A DNA stretch of 38,056 bases from DSPP01 sp964607165 (lineage in GTDB: Bacteria; Zixibacteria; MSB-5A5; DSPP01). Below, one piece after another: positions 15,253 to 23,840 of this stretch (its first letter is position 1; each line of letters starts with the position of its first letter). Under the pieces are notes generated by a model. That model searched no databases and was not told where the DNA came from. It saw only the letters and a list, made by a program, of their open reading frames with translations. The position numbers and the translations under genes are program-made. The stretch covers positions 1-38,056 of the forward strand of contig CAZSIT010000021.1 of the NCBI GenBank assembly GCA_964607165.1, given 5' to 3'.

Positions 15253-17118
15253 CTATGGGCACCCGGAGGGCGGCGTTCCCAAAAAGACCAAATTCAGTTC
15301 GCTTACCACATCCGCCGCCGTCAAATTCCCGTCGCAGTTCACGTCGGCAAAGCATAGGTCGCAATTGCCCGTTCCCAAAAAAGTGCAGTTAAGTTCTAAA
15401 ACCACGTCCGCCGCGGTCAAATTTCCATCCGCGTTCATATCCCCTTTCGCCGCCGCGCAAAAGGCGAACAGGCTGGAGGAATAGGTCTCCAAAAGATTTG
15501 CCAAAGCCAGCTTGATATGCCCCGTGGTCGCGCTGGGGGGAACCAATACGTCAAGCGAAGTGCCGCTTGCCAAGACCACCGTGGACGGCCCGGTGCCAAA
15601 ACAGACCAGATTGTTGGCGGGAGTCGGGTCAAAATTGGAGCCGGTGATGGTGACCGGAGTGCCGGGCGAGCCCGCGGAAGGGGAAACCATGCTGATGGCT
15701 GGAGTTGAAGTAATTCCGGTTCCGAACACCGAAGCGGAAATCCCGGGCGCTCCCGGGCTGGGCGCCGAACCGCCCGCACCGCCGGGGCCGATTGTAAACG
15801 AATTGGTGGAGCCGACTCTGACCAACCCCGCGGCGGACGCTAAAATTCCAATCGAAGCCCCTCCCGCCCCGCCACCGCCACGTCCGCCCGGGCCACCGCC
15901 GCCTCCATTTCCGCCCCTTCCCCCGGACGATGAATTGCAACTGCTGCTAATAAAGCCGCCCGAACCCCCCGGGCCGCTCGGGCCGCCCGGGCCACCGGAA
16001 CCGCCGGCTCCACCATTACCCCCGGGAGAGGTTCCAATGAGGTTTCCATCGACGACCGCCGAGCCGCCATTGACAACAAAAATTCCAAAAGACCCTCCTC
16101 CACCTAAACCGAAAGCTCCACCTGCGCTGCCACAGCTACCAGCCCCTCCGCCCCCTCCGCCACTGCCGCCACCCGAAGAAAGGCAAAGGAAACCGCAATC
16201 CAGCGAAAAGCCGCCCCCACCACCTCCCCCGCCGCCGCCAGGAGAGCCGCCAGTTCCGCTGAAGCCGCTTCCGGCCACATACAAGCCACCGCTTATTAAG
16301 AAGCCCCCACCGCCGCCGCCGTTTGTTCCGGGAGCCCCGTTAAAACCGTTTGCCCCAGGCCCCCCGGGGAAGGAACCTCCCGGAGCCCCGCCGACACCCG
16401 GAGAACCCGAAAAGCCGGTAAAACCGCCACTGCCTCCGGGCAATCCACACCCCCCGCCTCCCGGCCCGCCGAAACCGGGAGGACCAGGGCAACTGAACGC
16501 TGCGCCCGGTGCCCCTCCACTACCGCCGGGTCCCGGGGGGCCGGAGCCGCCGTTGTTCCCGGGTATACCGGGACCCGCAGAAATGGTGTTGTATCGAACA
16601 TAAAAATTGCCGCCCCCGCCTATCACCCGCACGGCGTAGTTCGTAAAAGCCAAACTGGCGGAAATGCTAAAACCCTCCAGATGGGTCTCAAGGGTTAAAT
16701 TTTGAGCCAGAACCGCCGTGCTGCCTGCTCCTAAAATCGTAGTGGTGTTAGCGTTGGAGCGCCCCCAGTTCGGCGGGCCGTCATACTGCCCGTACACGCT
16801 GATGCCGTTGGCCATCGAGAGGGGCCCGTTATAGGTGCCGGCCGCCACGTAAACCTGCGGCTTGCTATTCGCCACCGCCAAAGCAATTCCCTGGGCAATC
16901 GTTCTCACCGGCAAAAGCATAGTGCCGGGGTCGGCGTTGTTGCCGGCGGCATCCGAAACAAAAATGGCCATACTGGCGTCGCCGTCTATTCCGTCGCCGT
17001 TGGTGTCCTCATAGTACGGGTCCGGCACGTCGCTGCAATCGGCCGCGAAAGTCGAAAGAGGAAGGAATGCAAAAACCGCAATCAAAACAAAAGTCCAAAG
17101 CCTGTGCACTTTTATCAT
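15253..17118 (-). CDS. Secreted Gly-rich parallel beta-helix/IPT protein with C-terminal dockerin
   Basis: 621 residues from the ATG at 17118 (AAAGGAG upstream). Order: Sec signal; a Ca-loop-like start (YYEDTNGDGIDGDASM); a beta-helix portion of the DUF1565 type (GTMLLPVRTIAQGIALAVAN, VYVAAGTYNGPLSM, GISVYGQYDG); a very long Gly/Pro/Ser collagen-like tract of about 230 residues (PGPGGSGGAPG repeats); an IPT/TIG domain (SMVSPSAGSPGTPVTITGSNF); and the dockerin at the end. The dockerin has two Ca loops (GDMNADGNLTAADVV and ADVNCDGNLTAADVV) with Cys in the linker (LNCTFLGTGNCDLCF) and ends GCP. The DNA of the Gly tract is G/C-rich and repetitive, so assembly length is uncertain. Confidence 0.75.
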   Translation of the reverse strand: MIKVHRLWTFVLIAVFAFLPLSTFAADCSDVPDPYYEDTNGDGIDGDASMAIFVSDAAGNNADPGTMLLPVRTIAQGIALAVANSKPQVYVAAGTYNGPLSMANGISVYGQYDGPPNWGRSNANTTTILGAGSTAVLAQNLTLETHLEGFSISASLAFTNYAVRVIGGGGNFYVRYNTISAGPGIPGNNGGSGPPGPGGSGGAPGAAFSCPGPPGFGGPGGGGCGLPGGSGGFTGFSGSPGVGGAPGGSFPGGPGANGFNGAPGTNGGGGGGFLISGGLYVAGSGFSGTGGSPGGGGGGGGGGFSLDCGFLCLSSGGGSGGGGGGAGSCGSAGGAFGLGGGGSFGIFVVNGGSAVVDGNLIGTSPGGNGGAGGSGGPGGPSGPGGSGGFISSSCNSSSGGRGGNGGGGGPGGRGGGGAGGASIGILASAAGLVRVGSTNSFTIGPGGAGGSAPSPGAPGISASVFGTGITSTPAISMVSPSAGSPGTPVTITGSNFDPTPANNLVCFGTGPSTVVLASGTSLDVLVPPSATTGHIKLALANLLETYSSSLFAFCAAAKGDMNADGNLTAADVVLELNCTFLGTGNCDLCFADVNCDGNLTAADVVSELNLVFLGTPPSGCP

Positions 17119-17504
17119 ATACGCTCCTTTCAGGGAAGGAATTAAAGGAGGGGTCATTCCCCTTCCTCAATTCCAATGTCCCTATTCGCAATATAAAACC
17201 ATAGCACCCCAAGTTTGTCAAGCTATTTCGAAAAAAAATGTAGGGGCGAACCGATGTGTTCGCCCTTTTTGTTTTTTGTAGGGGCTTCCGCCTTGGTTAT
17301 TGCCCCGAAAAGATGTGGTTCAACATACGCAAAAAAAGGATTGCAATTTCTGGTTACAAAAAAACGGAGTTCAGCATCGAAAACCTTGTCCGAAGATGCC
17401 GGCCAAGACCGGCAGGGAAAAAGTTTGATTGCCGACTTCAAGGGAATCGCAAACCGGCAAAAAAAACTGGCAAAAACCTTTTTGGGTGTTATATTGGAAT
17501 TGTG
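17119..17504. other. 386-bp intergenic region with promoter and palindromes
   Basis: Between divergent genes. It contains the minus-strand promoter at 17193-17221, two degraded GTAGGGGC palindromes (17240-17266 and 17278-17310) and then about 190 bp with no feature I can support. Confidence 0.5.
17193..17221 (-). promoter_or_regulatory. Sigma70-type promoter for the Gly-rich dockerin gene
   Basis: Minus strand: TTGACA (17221-17216), 17 bp, TTTTAT (17198-17193). A nearly identical unit occurs at 21689-21717 before another dockerin gene, including the spacer start AACTTGGGG. Leader length to the ATG about 70 nt. Confidence 0.6.
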
Positions 17505-17984
17505 ATGGATAATAAAGGGAAAGGGCCGCTTAAAAAAAGCTTTTGGAAAAATCCGGCGGTTTTAATTGGCGCTGGCGCCCTTCTCCTCCTTTCGGCTTAC
17601 TTTTACATCCAAAAAGGGGGGGAGTCCGCGCCGCCGGTATTGACCCCGTCCGATTTCAACCCTGCCGTTACCACCAATCCTGCCTTTTCAACCAATCCCA
17701 GTTCGGCCTCAACCGGAACGACGCCAAAGCCGTACGAGTATAATGCCGCTACCAATCAGTATTGGGATCCGGGTCACCGGCACTGGCACCAGGGCCCGCC
17801 CCCGCAGCCCGAAAGCCAGAAGGTCCTCTCGGCCAATCCCGTGACCCCGCCAGCCGGCCTCCCGCCCGGAACGCCAACCCCCAAACCGTACGAGTACAAC
17901 CCGGTTACCAACCAATATTGGGACCCGGGGCACAACCACTGGCACAACGGCCCTCCGCCCGGTACAGACACGACTAAAAAGTAA
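17505..17984 (+). CDS. Membrane-anchored protein with two 25-residue tandem repeats
   Basis: 159 residues from the ATG at 17505 (TTGGAATTGTG before it). Residues 16-34 form one membrane helix (PAVLIGAGALLLLSAYFYI), preceded by a basic start. The outside part is Pro/Ser/Thr-rich with two copies of a unit KPYEYN-x-x-TNQYWDPGH-x-HWH-x-GPPP, at about residues 73-98 and 127-153, differing at only a few positions. The unit is rich in aromatic and His residues (YWDPGHxHWH), which might bind metal or carbohydrate. I do not know the family. It may bind a cell-wall or surface component. Confidence 0.65.
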   Translation: MDNKGKGPLKKSFWKNPAVLIGAGALLLLSAYFYIQKGGESAPPVLTPSDFNPAVTTNPAFSTNPSSASTGTTPKPYEYNAATNQYWDPGHRHWHQGPPPQPESQKVLSANPVTPPAGLPPGTPTPKPYEYNPVTNQYWDPGHNHWHNGPPPGTDTTKK

Positions 17985-18015
17985 GATTCTCTTTTACTAA
18001 GGAGGAGTGGTTCGT

Positions 18016-18150
18016 AGGGGTTCAACATATTGAACCCGCTTTTTTCAATCGCCGATGATTCAATCATCAATTCTTGTCTTTCTTTCCCTCTCCTTTCAGG
18101 GGAGGGCCTGCCCGAGGCGAGCTCGGTGCTCGGCCAGGGACTCAGGGAGG
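18016..18150. repeat. Mixed intergenic repeat cluster
   Basis: 18016-18041 is a GTAGGGGTTCAA/TTGAACCC palindrome. 18050-18150 contains GATGATTCAATCATC, then TTTCCCTCTCC/GGGGAGGG inverted sequence and a CCTGCCCGAGGC-GCTCGGCCAGGG insert. The same order of pieces is seen at 20370-20450 and 21540-21650, always after a dockerin gene stop and before the next gene. Confidence 0.6.
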
Positions 18151-18156
18151 GGTCGC

Positions 18157-19623
18157 CTACGGGCACCCCATCGGCGCAATGCCCAAAAAGACATAATTCA
18201 ACTCATCGACCACGTCCGCCGCCGACAAACTCCCATCGCAGTTCACATCTGCAAAGCAGAGTTCGCAGCTGCCGAAGCCTAAAAAAGTGCAATTTAGGAT
18301 TAAGACTACGTCGGAGGGACTTAGGTTTCCATCGGCGTTCATATCCCCTTTGGCTGAACAGATGCTGTACACCAGTGCTGAACCGGCACTGATAAGACCG
18401 CCCGGGTCGGCACGGTCGGCACCGATGATGAAATCGGCCTTTCCATTTCCGCTCAAATCCCCAGCTCCAGCGACGGAAATGCCGAGATAGTCACCGGCGA
18501 TCGAGCCGTGTTTCTGGAAAATCAGCGAGCCATCCGCTCCGGAATAAAGATAGGCGGAGCCGGCATCGGCCAGCCCGCCGGGGTTGGCATCCGGGGCGCC
18601 GACGATAAAGTCGGCCTTGCCGTCGCCATCCGCGTCCCCGGCCCCAGCGACCTGGTAGCCGAGGTGGTCACCGATGGCGGCGCCGTTTTTCTGATAAAGC
18701 AGGGCTCCCGTTGCGCCGGAATAAAGATAGGCGGAGCCGGCGGCGGCCAGCCCACCCGGTAGCGCATTAGGGGCGCCGATGAAGAAATCGGCTTTCCCGT
18801 CTCCGTCAGCATCCCCGGCAGCGGACACAGAGGCACCAAACAATCCGCTTCCGTCTTTCTGGTAGAGCAGGGCGCCGCTGGCGCCGGAATAGAGGTAGGC
18901 GGCGCCATTCCCGCTGTTGGCATGAAAGGCGCCCACGAGAAAATCGGCTTTTCCATCGCCGTTTGCGTCGCCGGCTCCGGACACGGAGATGCCCAGATTG
19001 TCAAAGAAGGCGCCGTTTTTCTGATAGAAGAGAGCGCCGCTGGCGCCGGAATAAACGTAGGCTGCCCCGGAGTTGGAGGCCGGGGCGTCGGCCAGCCAGG
19101 CCCCGATGATGAAATCGTCCTTCCCGTCGCCGTTCACGTCACCGGCCCCGGCGACCGAAATACCCAACTCGGCGCCAAACTCGGCGCCGTTTTTTTGATA
19201 GAGGAGCGAGCCATCCGCGCCGGAATAGACGAAGGCAGAGCCGGCATTTCCAAGGCCGCCCGGAGCGGCCATAAAAGCGCCAACGATGAAATCGGCTTTT
19301 CCATCTGCGTTGACATCACCGGCTCCAGCGACCGCGAAGCCGAAGTAGCTCAAGCTGTCCGGGCCATCTTTCTGGTAAAGCAGAGCGCCGGTGGCGCCGG
19401 AATAGACGAACGCAGAGCCGGCATCCGTGAATTCTTGTGGAGCGCCGACAATAAAATCAGCTTTTCCATCGCCATCCACATCCCCGGCCCCGGCCACAGA
19501 GTGGCCCAGAAAGCCAAAGAAAGCAGCGCCGTCTTTCTGGTGAAGTAAAATGAATTCACCAAAAGCAGCTGTGGAAATGAGGAGAGCAGTGAAGAAGGTC
19601 AGAAGTTTTGAGAATCTGGACAT
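18157..19623 (-). CDS. Secreted FG-GAP (integrin-like) repeat protein with C-terminal dockerin
   Basis: 488 residues; GGGAGGA upstream of the ATG. A Sec signal (FTALLISTAAFG) is followed by seven FG-GAP repeats of about 55-60 residues, each with G-x-S-V-A-G-A-G-D-x-D-G-D-G-K-A-D-F-I-V-G-A followed by AGSAYVYSGATGALLYQK. This is a calcium-binding beta-propeller as in integrin alpha chains. The end is the shared Cys-type dockerin (GDMNADGNLSPSDVV, LNCTFLGFGSCELCF, ADVNCDGSLSAADVV, ending GCP). It should be exported and anchored or assembled through the dockerin. DNA of the repeats is similar enough for recombination. TTGACA lies at 19756-19761 on the minus strand, but no clear -10 could be assigned. 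Confidence 0.9.
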   Translation of the reverse strand: MSRFSKLLTFFTALLISTAAFGEFILLHQKDGAAFFGFLGHSVAGAGDVDGDGKADFIVGAPQEFTDAGSAFVYSGATGALLYQKDGPDSLSYFGFAVAGAGDVNADGKADFIVGAFMAAPGGLGNAGSAFVYSGADGSLLYQKNGAEFGAELGISVAGAGDVNGDGKDDFIIGAWLADAPASNSGAAYVYSGASGALFYQKNGAFFDNLGISVSGAGDANGDGKADFLVGAFHANSGNGAAYLYSGASGALLYQKDGSGLFGASVSAAGDADGDGKADFFIGAPNALPGGLAAAGSAYLYSGATGALLYQKNGAAIGDHLGYQVAGAGDADGDGKADFIVGAPDANPGGLADAGSAYLYSGADGSLIFQKHGSIAGDYLGISVAGAGDLSGNGKADFIIGADRADPGGLISAGSALVYSICSAKGDMNADGNLSPSDVVLILNCTFLGFGSCELCFADVNCDGSLSAADVVDELNYVFLGIAPMGCP

Positions 19624-19814
19624 ATATCCTCCCGTCGGGTTAGTTTTGTTTTCATTTCAAACCTCTTCTTTTTTCCGGCGAGAGTCCGGCCCCGCCGGAT
19701 TAAATCTAAAATAAACCTTTCAAGAACCAATACAAGATACCTCACCCATTTTCCGTGTCAAGGATGGTTCACCGGCTCATCCCAAAGGGATTGGTAGAAG
19801 CTGAAAGCGAAGTT

Positions 19815-20354
19815 TCACGTCCCGCACCAGGGCGGCTCAATCAGCCCCAAAAAGACCCGGTTCAATTCCCCGACCACAACGGCCGCCATCAGCATCCCGT
19901 CGCAGTTGACATCTGCAAAACATATGCTGCAATTCCCTTCCCCCAAAAAGGTGCAATTAAGAATCAAGACCACATCGGCAGAAGTCAAACTCCCATCGGC
20001 GTTCATATCCCCTTTGCTTGCGGAGCAGAGCAAAGTAACAGCCGGATTGCAGCAGGTGGCATTGGGATAGCCGGGAATGCCGGAAGGTCCATAAATAAAG
20101 TAGTTCTCAAACAGTCGCAGGTCGGTGGAGTCCACGTTGCAATCGGCGTTCAAATCGGCCTGGAAGAAACTATCCGGGGCAGGCGCCTCGGCAGCCAGAA
20201 TTCTGACCATTTCCGAAAAATCGGAAACAGTTAAAACCTGTCCATCTCTGTTGATGTCGCCGTTTCCCACGCAGGGCTGACCGACCGCCTTAGAGCTGGA
20301 AAACCCAATGAACAAGGCCAAAACCGCCGCAAAAACCAAAATTTTTCTCGCCAT
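19815..20354 (-). CDS. Small secreted protein with two dockerin-like regions
   Basis: 179 residues, AGAGGT upstream. Sec signal (MARKILVFAAVLALFIGFSS). The mature protein consists mainly of Ca-loop pairs: an N-terminal pair (GNGDINRDGQVLTVSDFSEMV and ADLNADCNVDSTDLRLFENY) and the shared C-terminal Cys-type pair (GDMNADGSLTSADVV, LNCTFLGEGNCSICF, ADVNCDGMLMAAVVV). The last ends WCGT instead of the usual GCP. In the second loop of the last pair, MLMAAVVV has lost the S/T-A-D pattern, so calcium binding may be weakened. With two dockerin-type modules it could cross-link two partners. Confidence 0.8.
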   Translation of the reverse strand: MARKILVFAAVLALFIGFSSSKAVGQPCVGNGDINRDGQVLTVSDFSEMVRILAAEAPAPDSFFQADLNADCNVDSTDLRLFENYFIYGPSGIPGYPNATCCNPAVTLLCSASKGDMNADGSLTSADVVLILNCTFLGEGNCSICFADVNCDGMLMAAVVVGELNRVFLGLIEPPWCGT

Positions 20355-20452
20355 AAAACCTCTTTTTTTTCAATCGTCAATGACTCAATGATTCAATCGA
20401 CAATACCTTTCTTTCCCTCTCCTCTTAGGGGAGGGATTGAGGGAGGGGTCAC

Positions 20453-21520
20453 CTACGGACACCCTCCCAACGGTATCCCCAAAAAGACATAATTCAACTC
20501 ACCAACCACGTCCGCCGAAGTTAGAATTCCATCGCAGTTGACATCCGCAAAACAGAGACTGCAATTCCCCTCCCCCAAATAGGTGCAGTTGAGTAAAAGC
20601 ACCACATCGGCAGATGACAAACTTGCGTTGGCATCCATATCTCCCTTGGCCGGAAGCGACACGACCCCTTTCACAAAATTCACCGGCACCCGCCGCCCTA
20701 AATTGTCCACAAACTGTATGGTGTTGTCCAAAACCTGGGAGGAATCTATCTCAAACGCCCCGGAACAACCGGTAACCGAGTCAAACTTGATTTCCAAAAA
20801 CAAAGTCCGGGTCAAGTTTGGCGGAACCTTGGAATCATTATCTAACGGGTCGGAAAAACCGGTGAACATAAAGGTATCCGGCGAGTCGCTGTGATACCCG
20901 GCAAAATTGGGAACCCGGGTTCCCAGCCGCGGGAGGCCGGAACCACCCGCCGATGGGTACAAAAAATTAAAAACGGCGGCGCTGGTTCGAGCAGCCGAAC
21001 AATTCGCCGGACGGGATAGAGTGGAATAAGCGTCCCCGGATGCGGTTTTCGTCTCAAAAGGCAAGGAAAGGCCCGTAATTGAATCCTTGTTGGTGATATA
21101 CACCTGTACCTTTAACCCCGCCGAATTGCAAGGTCCGCTCAAAGGCAACACTATCTTGGATTGGATAATAACCGAATCCATCGGGTCCGGTACTGTCGGC
21201 CGCACGTTCGGAATGGGACAGTTTCCCAAAGGGTTTGTGCCGGAAATAACGCAAAACATTTGTAAGGTCAAATCCGACGCATCCCAAAACCCATCGCAGT
21301 TTACATCTCCCAGAGTTGGAATCGTTGTCCGATTGCAAAAAAGCGTATCCGGTTCGATCCCCAAAACGACAATGCTTTTTAATCTCACCCAATCGGCAGC
21401 CGCTAAAAAGCCGTCGCAACTACAATCCGCACGGGGAAGGGAACAATCCTGCCCGCTGGCCAAAGCCAGCCAAAATACCGCCAAAACGAAAACCCCTAAC
21501 TTTTTCACCGTTTTTCGCAA
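20453..21520 (-). CDS. Secreted cohesin-like protein with dockerins at both ends
   Basis: 355 residues from the TTG at 21520, chosen because GGAAG lies 4-7 bases upstream and a good signal peptide begins there (RKTVKKLGVFVLAVFWLALASG); the ATG at 21547 falls in an intergenic repeat but cannot be excluded. After the signal: an N-terminal dockerin-like pair (DCSCDGFLAAADWVRLKS and GDVNCDGFWDASDLTLQMFC), a beta-sandwich of about 190 residues (DSVIIQSKIVLPLSGPCNSA, VQVYITNKDSITGLSLPF, LPRLGTRVPNFAG, TRTLFLEIKFDSVTG), and the shared Cys-type dockerin ending GGCP. The beta-sandwich resembles the one in the 23.6 kb gene and in the 15.1 kb gene. Possibly transcribed with the gene at 20354. Confidence 0.8.
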   Translation of the reverse strand: MRKTVKKLGVFVLAVFWLALASGQDCSLPRADCSCDGFLAAADWVRLKSIVVLGIEPDTLFCNRTTIPTLGDVNCDGFWDASDLTLQMFCVISGTNPLGNCPIPNVRPTVPDPMDSVIIQSKIVLPLSGPCNSAGLKVQVYITNKDSITGLSLPFETKTASGDAYSTLSRPANCSAARTSAAVFNFLYPSAGGSGLPRLGTRVPNFAGYHSDSPDTFMFTGFSDPLDNDSKVPPNLTRTLFLEIKFDSVTGCSGAFEIDSSQVLDNTIQFVDNLGRRVPVNFVKGVVSLPAKGDMDANASLSSADVVLLLNCTYLGEGNCSLCFADVNCDGILTSADVVGELNYVFLGIPLGGCP

Positions 21521-21688
21521 AAGACTTCCTTTTTGTTCAATCGTCAATGATTCAATGACTCAATCGTCAATCCTTTTTCTTTCCCTCTCCTCTTAGGGAA
21601 GGGCTTGCCCGAGGCGTGGCCTAAGGCCACAGCCAAGGATTGAGGGTGGGTCATTCCAACCCTCAATCCCAATGTCCATATTCTAAAT

Positions 21689-21717
21689 ATAAAACCATAA
21701 CCCCCCAAGTTTGTCAA
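21689..21717 (-). promoter_or_regulatory. Sigma70-type promoter for a dockerin gene (twin of 17193-17221)
   Basis: Minus strand: TTGACA (21717-21712), 17 bp beginning AACTTGGGG, TTTTAT (21694-21689). Nearly the same as the unit at 17193. The leader to the start is about 160 nt and includes a CCTGCC/GGCC repeat. Confidence 0.6.
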
Positions 21718-21736
21718 CCCCTTTTTGCAAAAAAGT

Positions 21737-21855
21737 GAGGGCGGTTCGCGAACCGCCCCTACGCAACCGCAAAAAACGTAGGGACGAACCTTGCTTGTCC
21801 TGAGCGAAGTCGAAGGATGTTCGCCCTGTAGTGGCACGGCGTGCCGTGCCCCTGC
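21737..21855. repeat. Three palindromes in tandem after the large dockerin gene
   Basis: 21737-21762 (GGGCGGTTCGCGAACCGCCC), 21778-21830 (GGGACGAACC with the CTTGTCCTGAGCGAAGTCGA module), and 21831-21855 (GGCACGGCGTGCCGTGCC). This is part of a 309-bp geneless gap (21548-21856) that also holds the promoter at 21689 and an inverted CCCTCTCC/GGGAAGGG unit. Confidence 0.8.
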
Positions 21856-21856
21856 C

Positions 21857-23569
21857 TTACGGGCAATTATTTAGCGGAATTCCCAAAAAGGCGGCGTTTA
21901 ACAAGTTCACAACGTCCGAAGCAGTCAAAATATCGTCGCAGGTCACATCTCCAAAACAGAGGTCGCAATCGCCGCTGCCCAAAAAGGCGCAGTTTAACAT
22001 CAAAACCACGTCCGAAGCAGTCAAAACCCCGTCGTCGTTAAAATCACCTGCCGTCGCCCGGCAAAGCTCCGCCTGAAGAGTGTTGGTTGCCACCGGCGGC
22101 AGTTGGTCAAATGTCACCTCTGCCTGATTGCTGACGGTATCCCCGCCCGTCAGATTGCTCTTCAAACGGATACTGAAAGCCACAAAACCCAAACTTCCGC
22201 TCTCATTGGCGGTGCTGTCCGGCAGATTGATGCCGGAGAAAGTCCAGGTTATCTCCCGGCCGCTGACCGAAAAAGTGTACGAATGGCTGGCCCCGGCGCT
22301 GTCGAAAGTCGCCTCGTCGAGCTCAAAATCGAGCGTGTCCTTCACCACAATGTCGGTGTTGGTGCCGCCCCCTTTGTTGCGGAAAGTCATCATATAAGTC
22401 AACGTGTCAATCGCCTTGACCGTCGGCGCGATCGTCAGTGTGTCAATCGCCCGCCTCCGCCAGGAAGCATCCAAAAACTTTTCCCCTTCTTTATCTGTTG
22501 CACCGGAAGAAAAGAGCGACGGTTCCGAACAGCCCGGCCCCGGCACAGCGGAAACAGTCACACTGTCCGTGTTGTCCAGGCTGTCCAAATCTCCGGCAAC
22601 CGGCGTAATTCTAACCACCGACTTCAAGGGAGTTCCATCGGCCACCGAACAGGGAATTTTATACCTTCCCCAGAGATGAAACCCTCCGTCAATCGGGACG
22701 GAAGGCAAGTTCCAAATTACTCTCCCGTTGCTGGTGTCATAGCTTGCGGAAACCGCTTGCGAAGCCCCCCCGGAAATGGGGTATGCACGCGGATAAACGA
22801 AAGCCGACGCCGCCTGGGGAGGAATGGTCCAGGTCACCGTGGCTCCAAAGGCACAGGTGCCCTTATTCTCGCAGCGAATCCGCACCCATCGCCAGTTCCC
22901 CCTCTGGCCCTTCCCAAAGTGTTGGATGGAGGCCTGAAAATCAAAATTGGTATTGCAGGATGGAACCACCGTTATCGTGCTTTTGACGAAATTCACCGGC
23001 AGGTCTATAAGGTCTTTGGTTGTAAATAAAACAGTGGTAGTGTTAATGCTTGCAGAATCAATTTCAACAGTGCCCAAATTCGGCCGTATGGTATCAAATT
23101 TAATTTCCCAGAACCCTTTACGGGTAAGATTCGGAGTTTCGTAATCTGAACCAGCGAACACGTCACTAAACCATCGGAACGAATCCGGCGACACACTATT
23201 GGTTTTATCATTCGTAATAATGAAGGGTAGGGTGCTCGTCAATTGGTTTAATGTGCCGCTCTGGGTACGGGGGCGGGCAATAATGACAAACGCTCCTCCA
23301 GAAATACTCCTGATTACCACCGGCAATATAAGTGATCTAAGGGTATCTTTGTTAGTTATCGAAACCCGAACGGTCATCGCCACCGGGCCGTTGGAAGGAT
23401 TGACGACTTTGGATTCAAGAATGACTGAATCTCGTGGGTCAGGAGTGGCGTTTACTATGCCGTAACTAAACAAAACAAAGACCAAAGTAAGCCACCCCCC
23501 CCAAGACCCAAAGAACCGGGTACATCTCCGGTTTGCTTTCAACACAAAACTTTTGCTAATCGTCAGCAC
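21857..23569 (-). CDS. Large secreted protein with cohesin-like and DUF11-like domains and dockerin
   Basis: 570 residues from a GTG at 23569 with GGGA upstream. Signal (WLTLVFVLFSYGIVNA) ends near residue 42. Then a cohesin-like beta-sandwich (DSVILESKVVNPSNGPVAMTVRV, ITNKDTLRSLILPVVIRS, LTRKGFWEIKFD), a middle beta domain with three Cys (CNTNFDFQASIQ, RCENKGTCAFG), and a DUF11-type segment (IDTLTYMMTFRNKGGGTNTDIVVKDTLD; VSNQAEVTFDQL). The end is the most diverged member of the shared dockerin set (GDFNDDGVLTASDVV, LNCAFLGSGDCDLCF, GDVTCDDILTASDVV, ending NCP). The likely site of action is the cell surface. Confidence 0.8.
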   Translation of the reverse strand: MLTISKSFVLKANRRCTRFFGSWGGWLTLVFVLFSYGIVNATPDPRDSVILESKVVNPSNGPVAMTVRVSITNKDTLRSLILPVVIRSISGGAFVIIARPRTQSGTLNQLTSTLPFIITNDKTNSVSPDSFRWFSDVFAGSDYETPNLTRKGFWEIKFDTIRPNLGTVEIDSASINTTTVLFTTKDLIDLPVNFVKSTITVVPSCNTNFDFQASIQHFGKGQRGNWRWVRIRCENKGTCAFGATVTWTIPPQAASAFVYPRAYPISGGASQAVSASYDTSNGRVIWNLPSVPIDGGFHLWGRYKIPCSVADGTPLKSVVRITPVAGDLDSLDNTDSVTVSAVPGPGCSEPSLFSSGATDKEGEKFLDASWRRRAIDTLTIAPTVKAIDTLTYMMTFRNKGGGTNTDIVVKDTLDFELDEATFDSAGASHSYTFSVSGREITWTFSGINLPDSTANESGSLGFVAFSIRLKSNLTGGDTVSNQAEVTFDQLPPVATNTLQAELCRATAGDFNDDGVLTASDVVLMLNCAFLGSGDCDLCFGDVTCDDILTASDVVNLLNAAFLGIPLNNCP

Positions 23570-23624
23570 TCCATTTCCCAGAAAAATCTCTCCCTTCTCT
23601 TTAAACTACTTGTGTGGGGATATT

Positions 23625-23653
23625 ATTATAGCTCAAAAATCAACGGTTGTCAA
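23625..23653 (-). promoter_or_regulatory. Perfect consensus sigma70 promoter
   Basis: Minus strand: TTGACA (23653-23648), 17 bp (ACCGTTGATTTTTGAGC), TATAAT (23630-23625). Both hexamers match the consensus exactly. Drives the dockerin gene starting at 23569 with a leader of about 48 nt. Confidence 0.8.
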
Positions 23654-23840
23654 GCTTTTCTCATAAAAAACGCAAAATTTGTTGCTGTTTTGAGCAAAAA
23701 GCCTCTTCCCTCCCCTTTAGGGAAGGAATTAAGGGAGGGGTCAAACGTTGAGACAAACGGCCGCCAGCCCGGAGCGTGTCTTGAATGGGCTCGCCCTTCC
23801 CCTTCTCGTATTGGGAAGGGGACACAGGGGTTAGGTCAAA

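Noticed and set aside
15512..16603. Long Pro-rich plus-strand ORF
   Set aside because: It is the antisense of the Gly/Pro-rich tract of the dockerin gene (GGN codons read as CCN); no start signal or domain.
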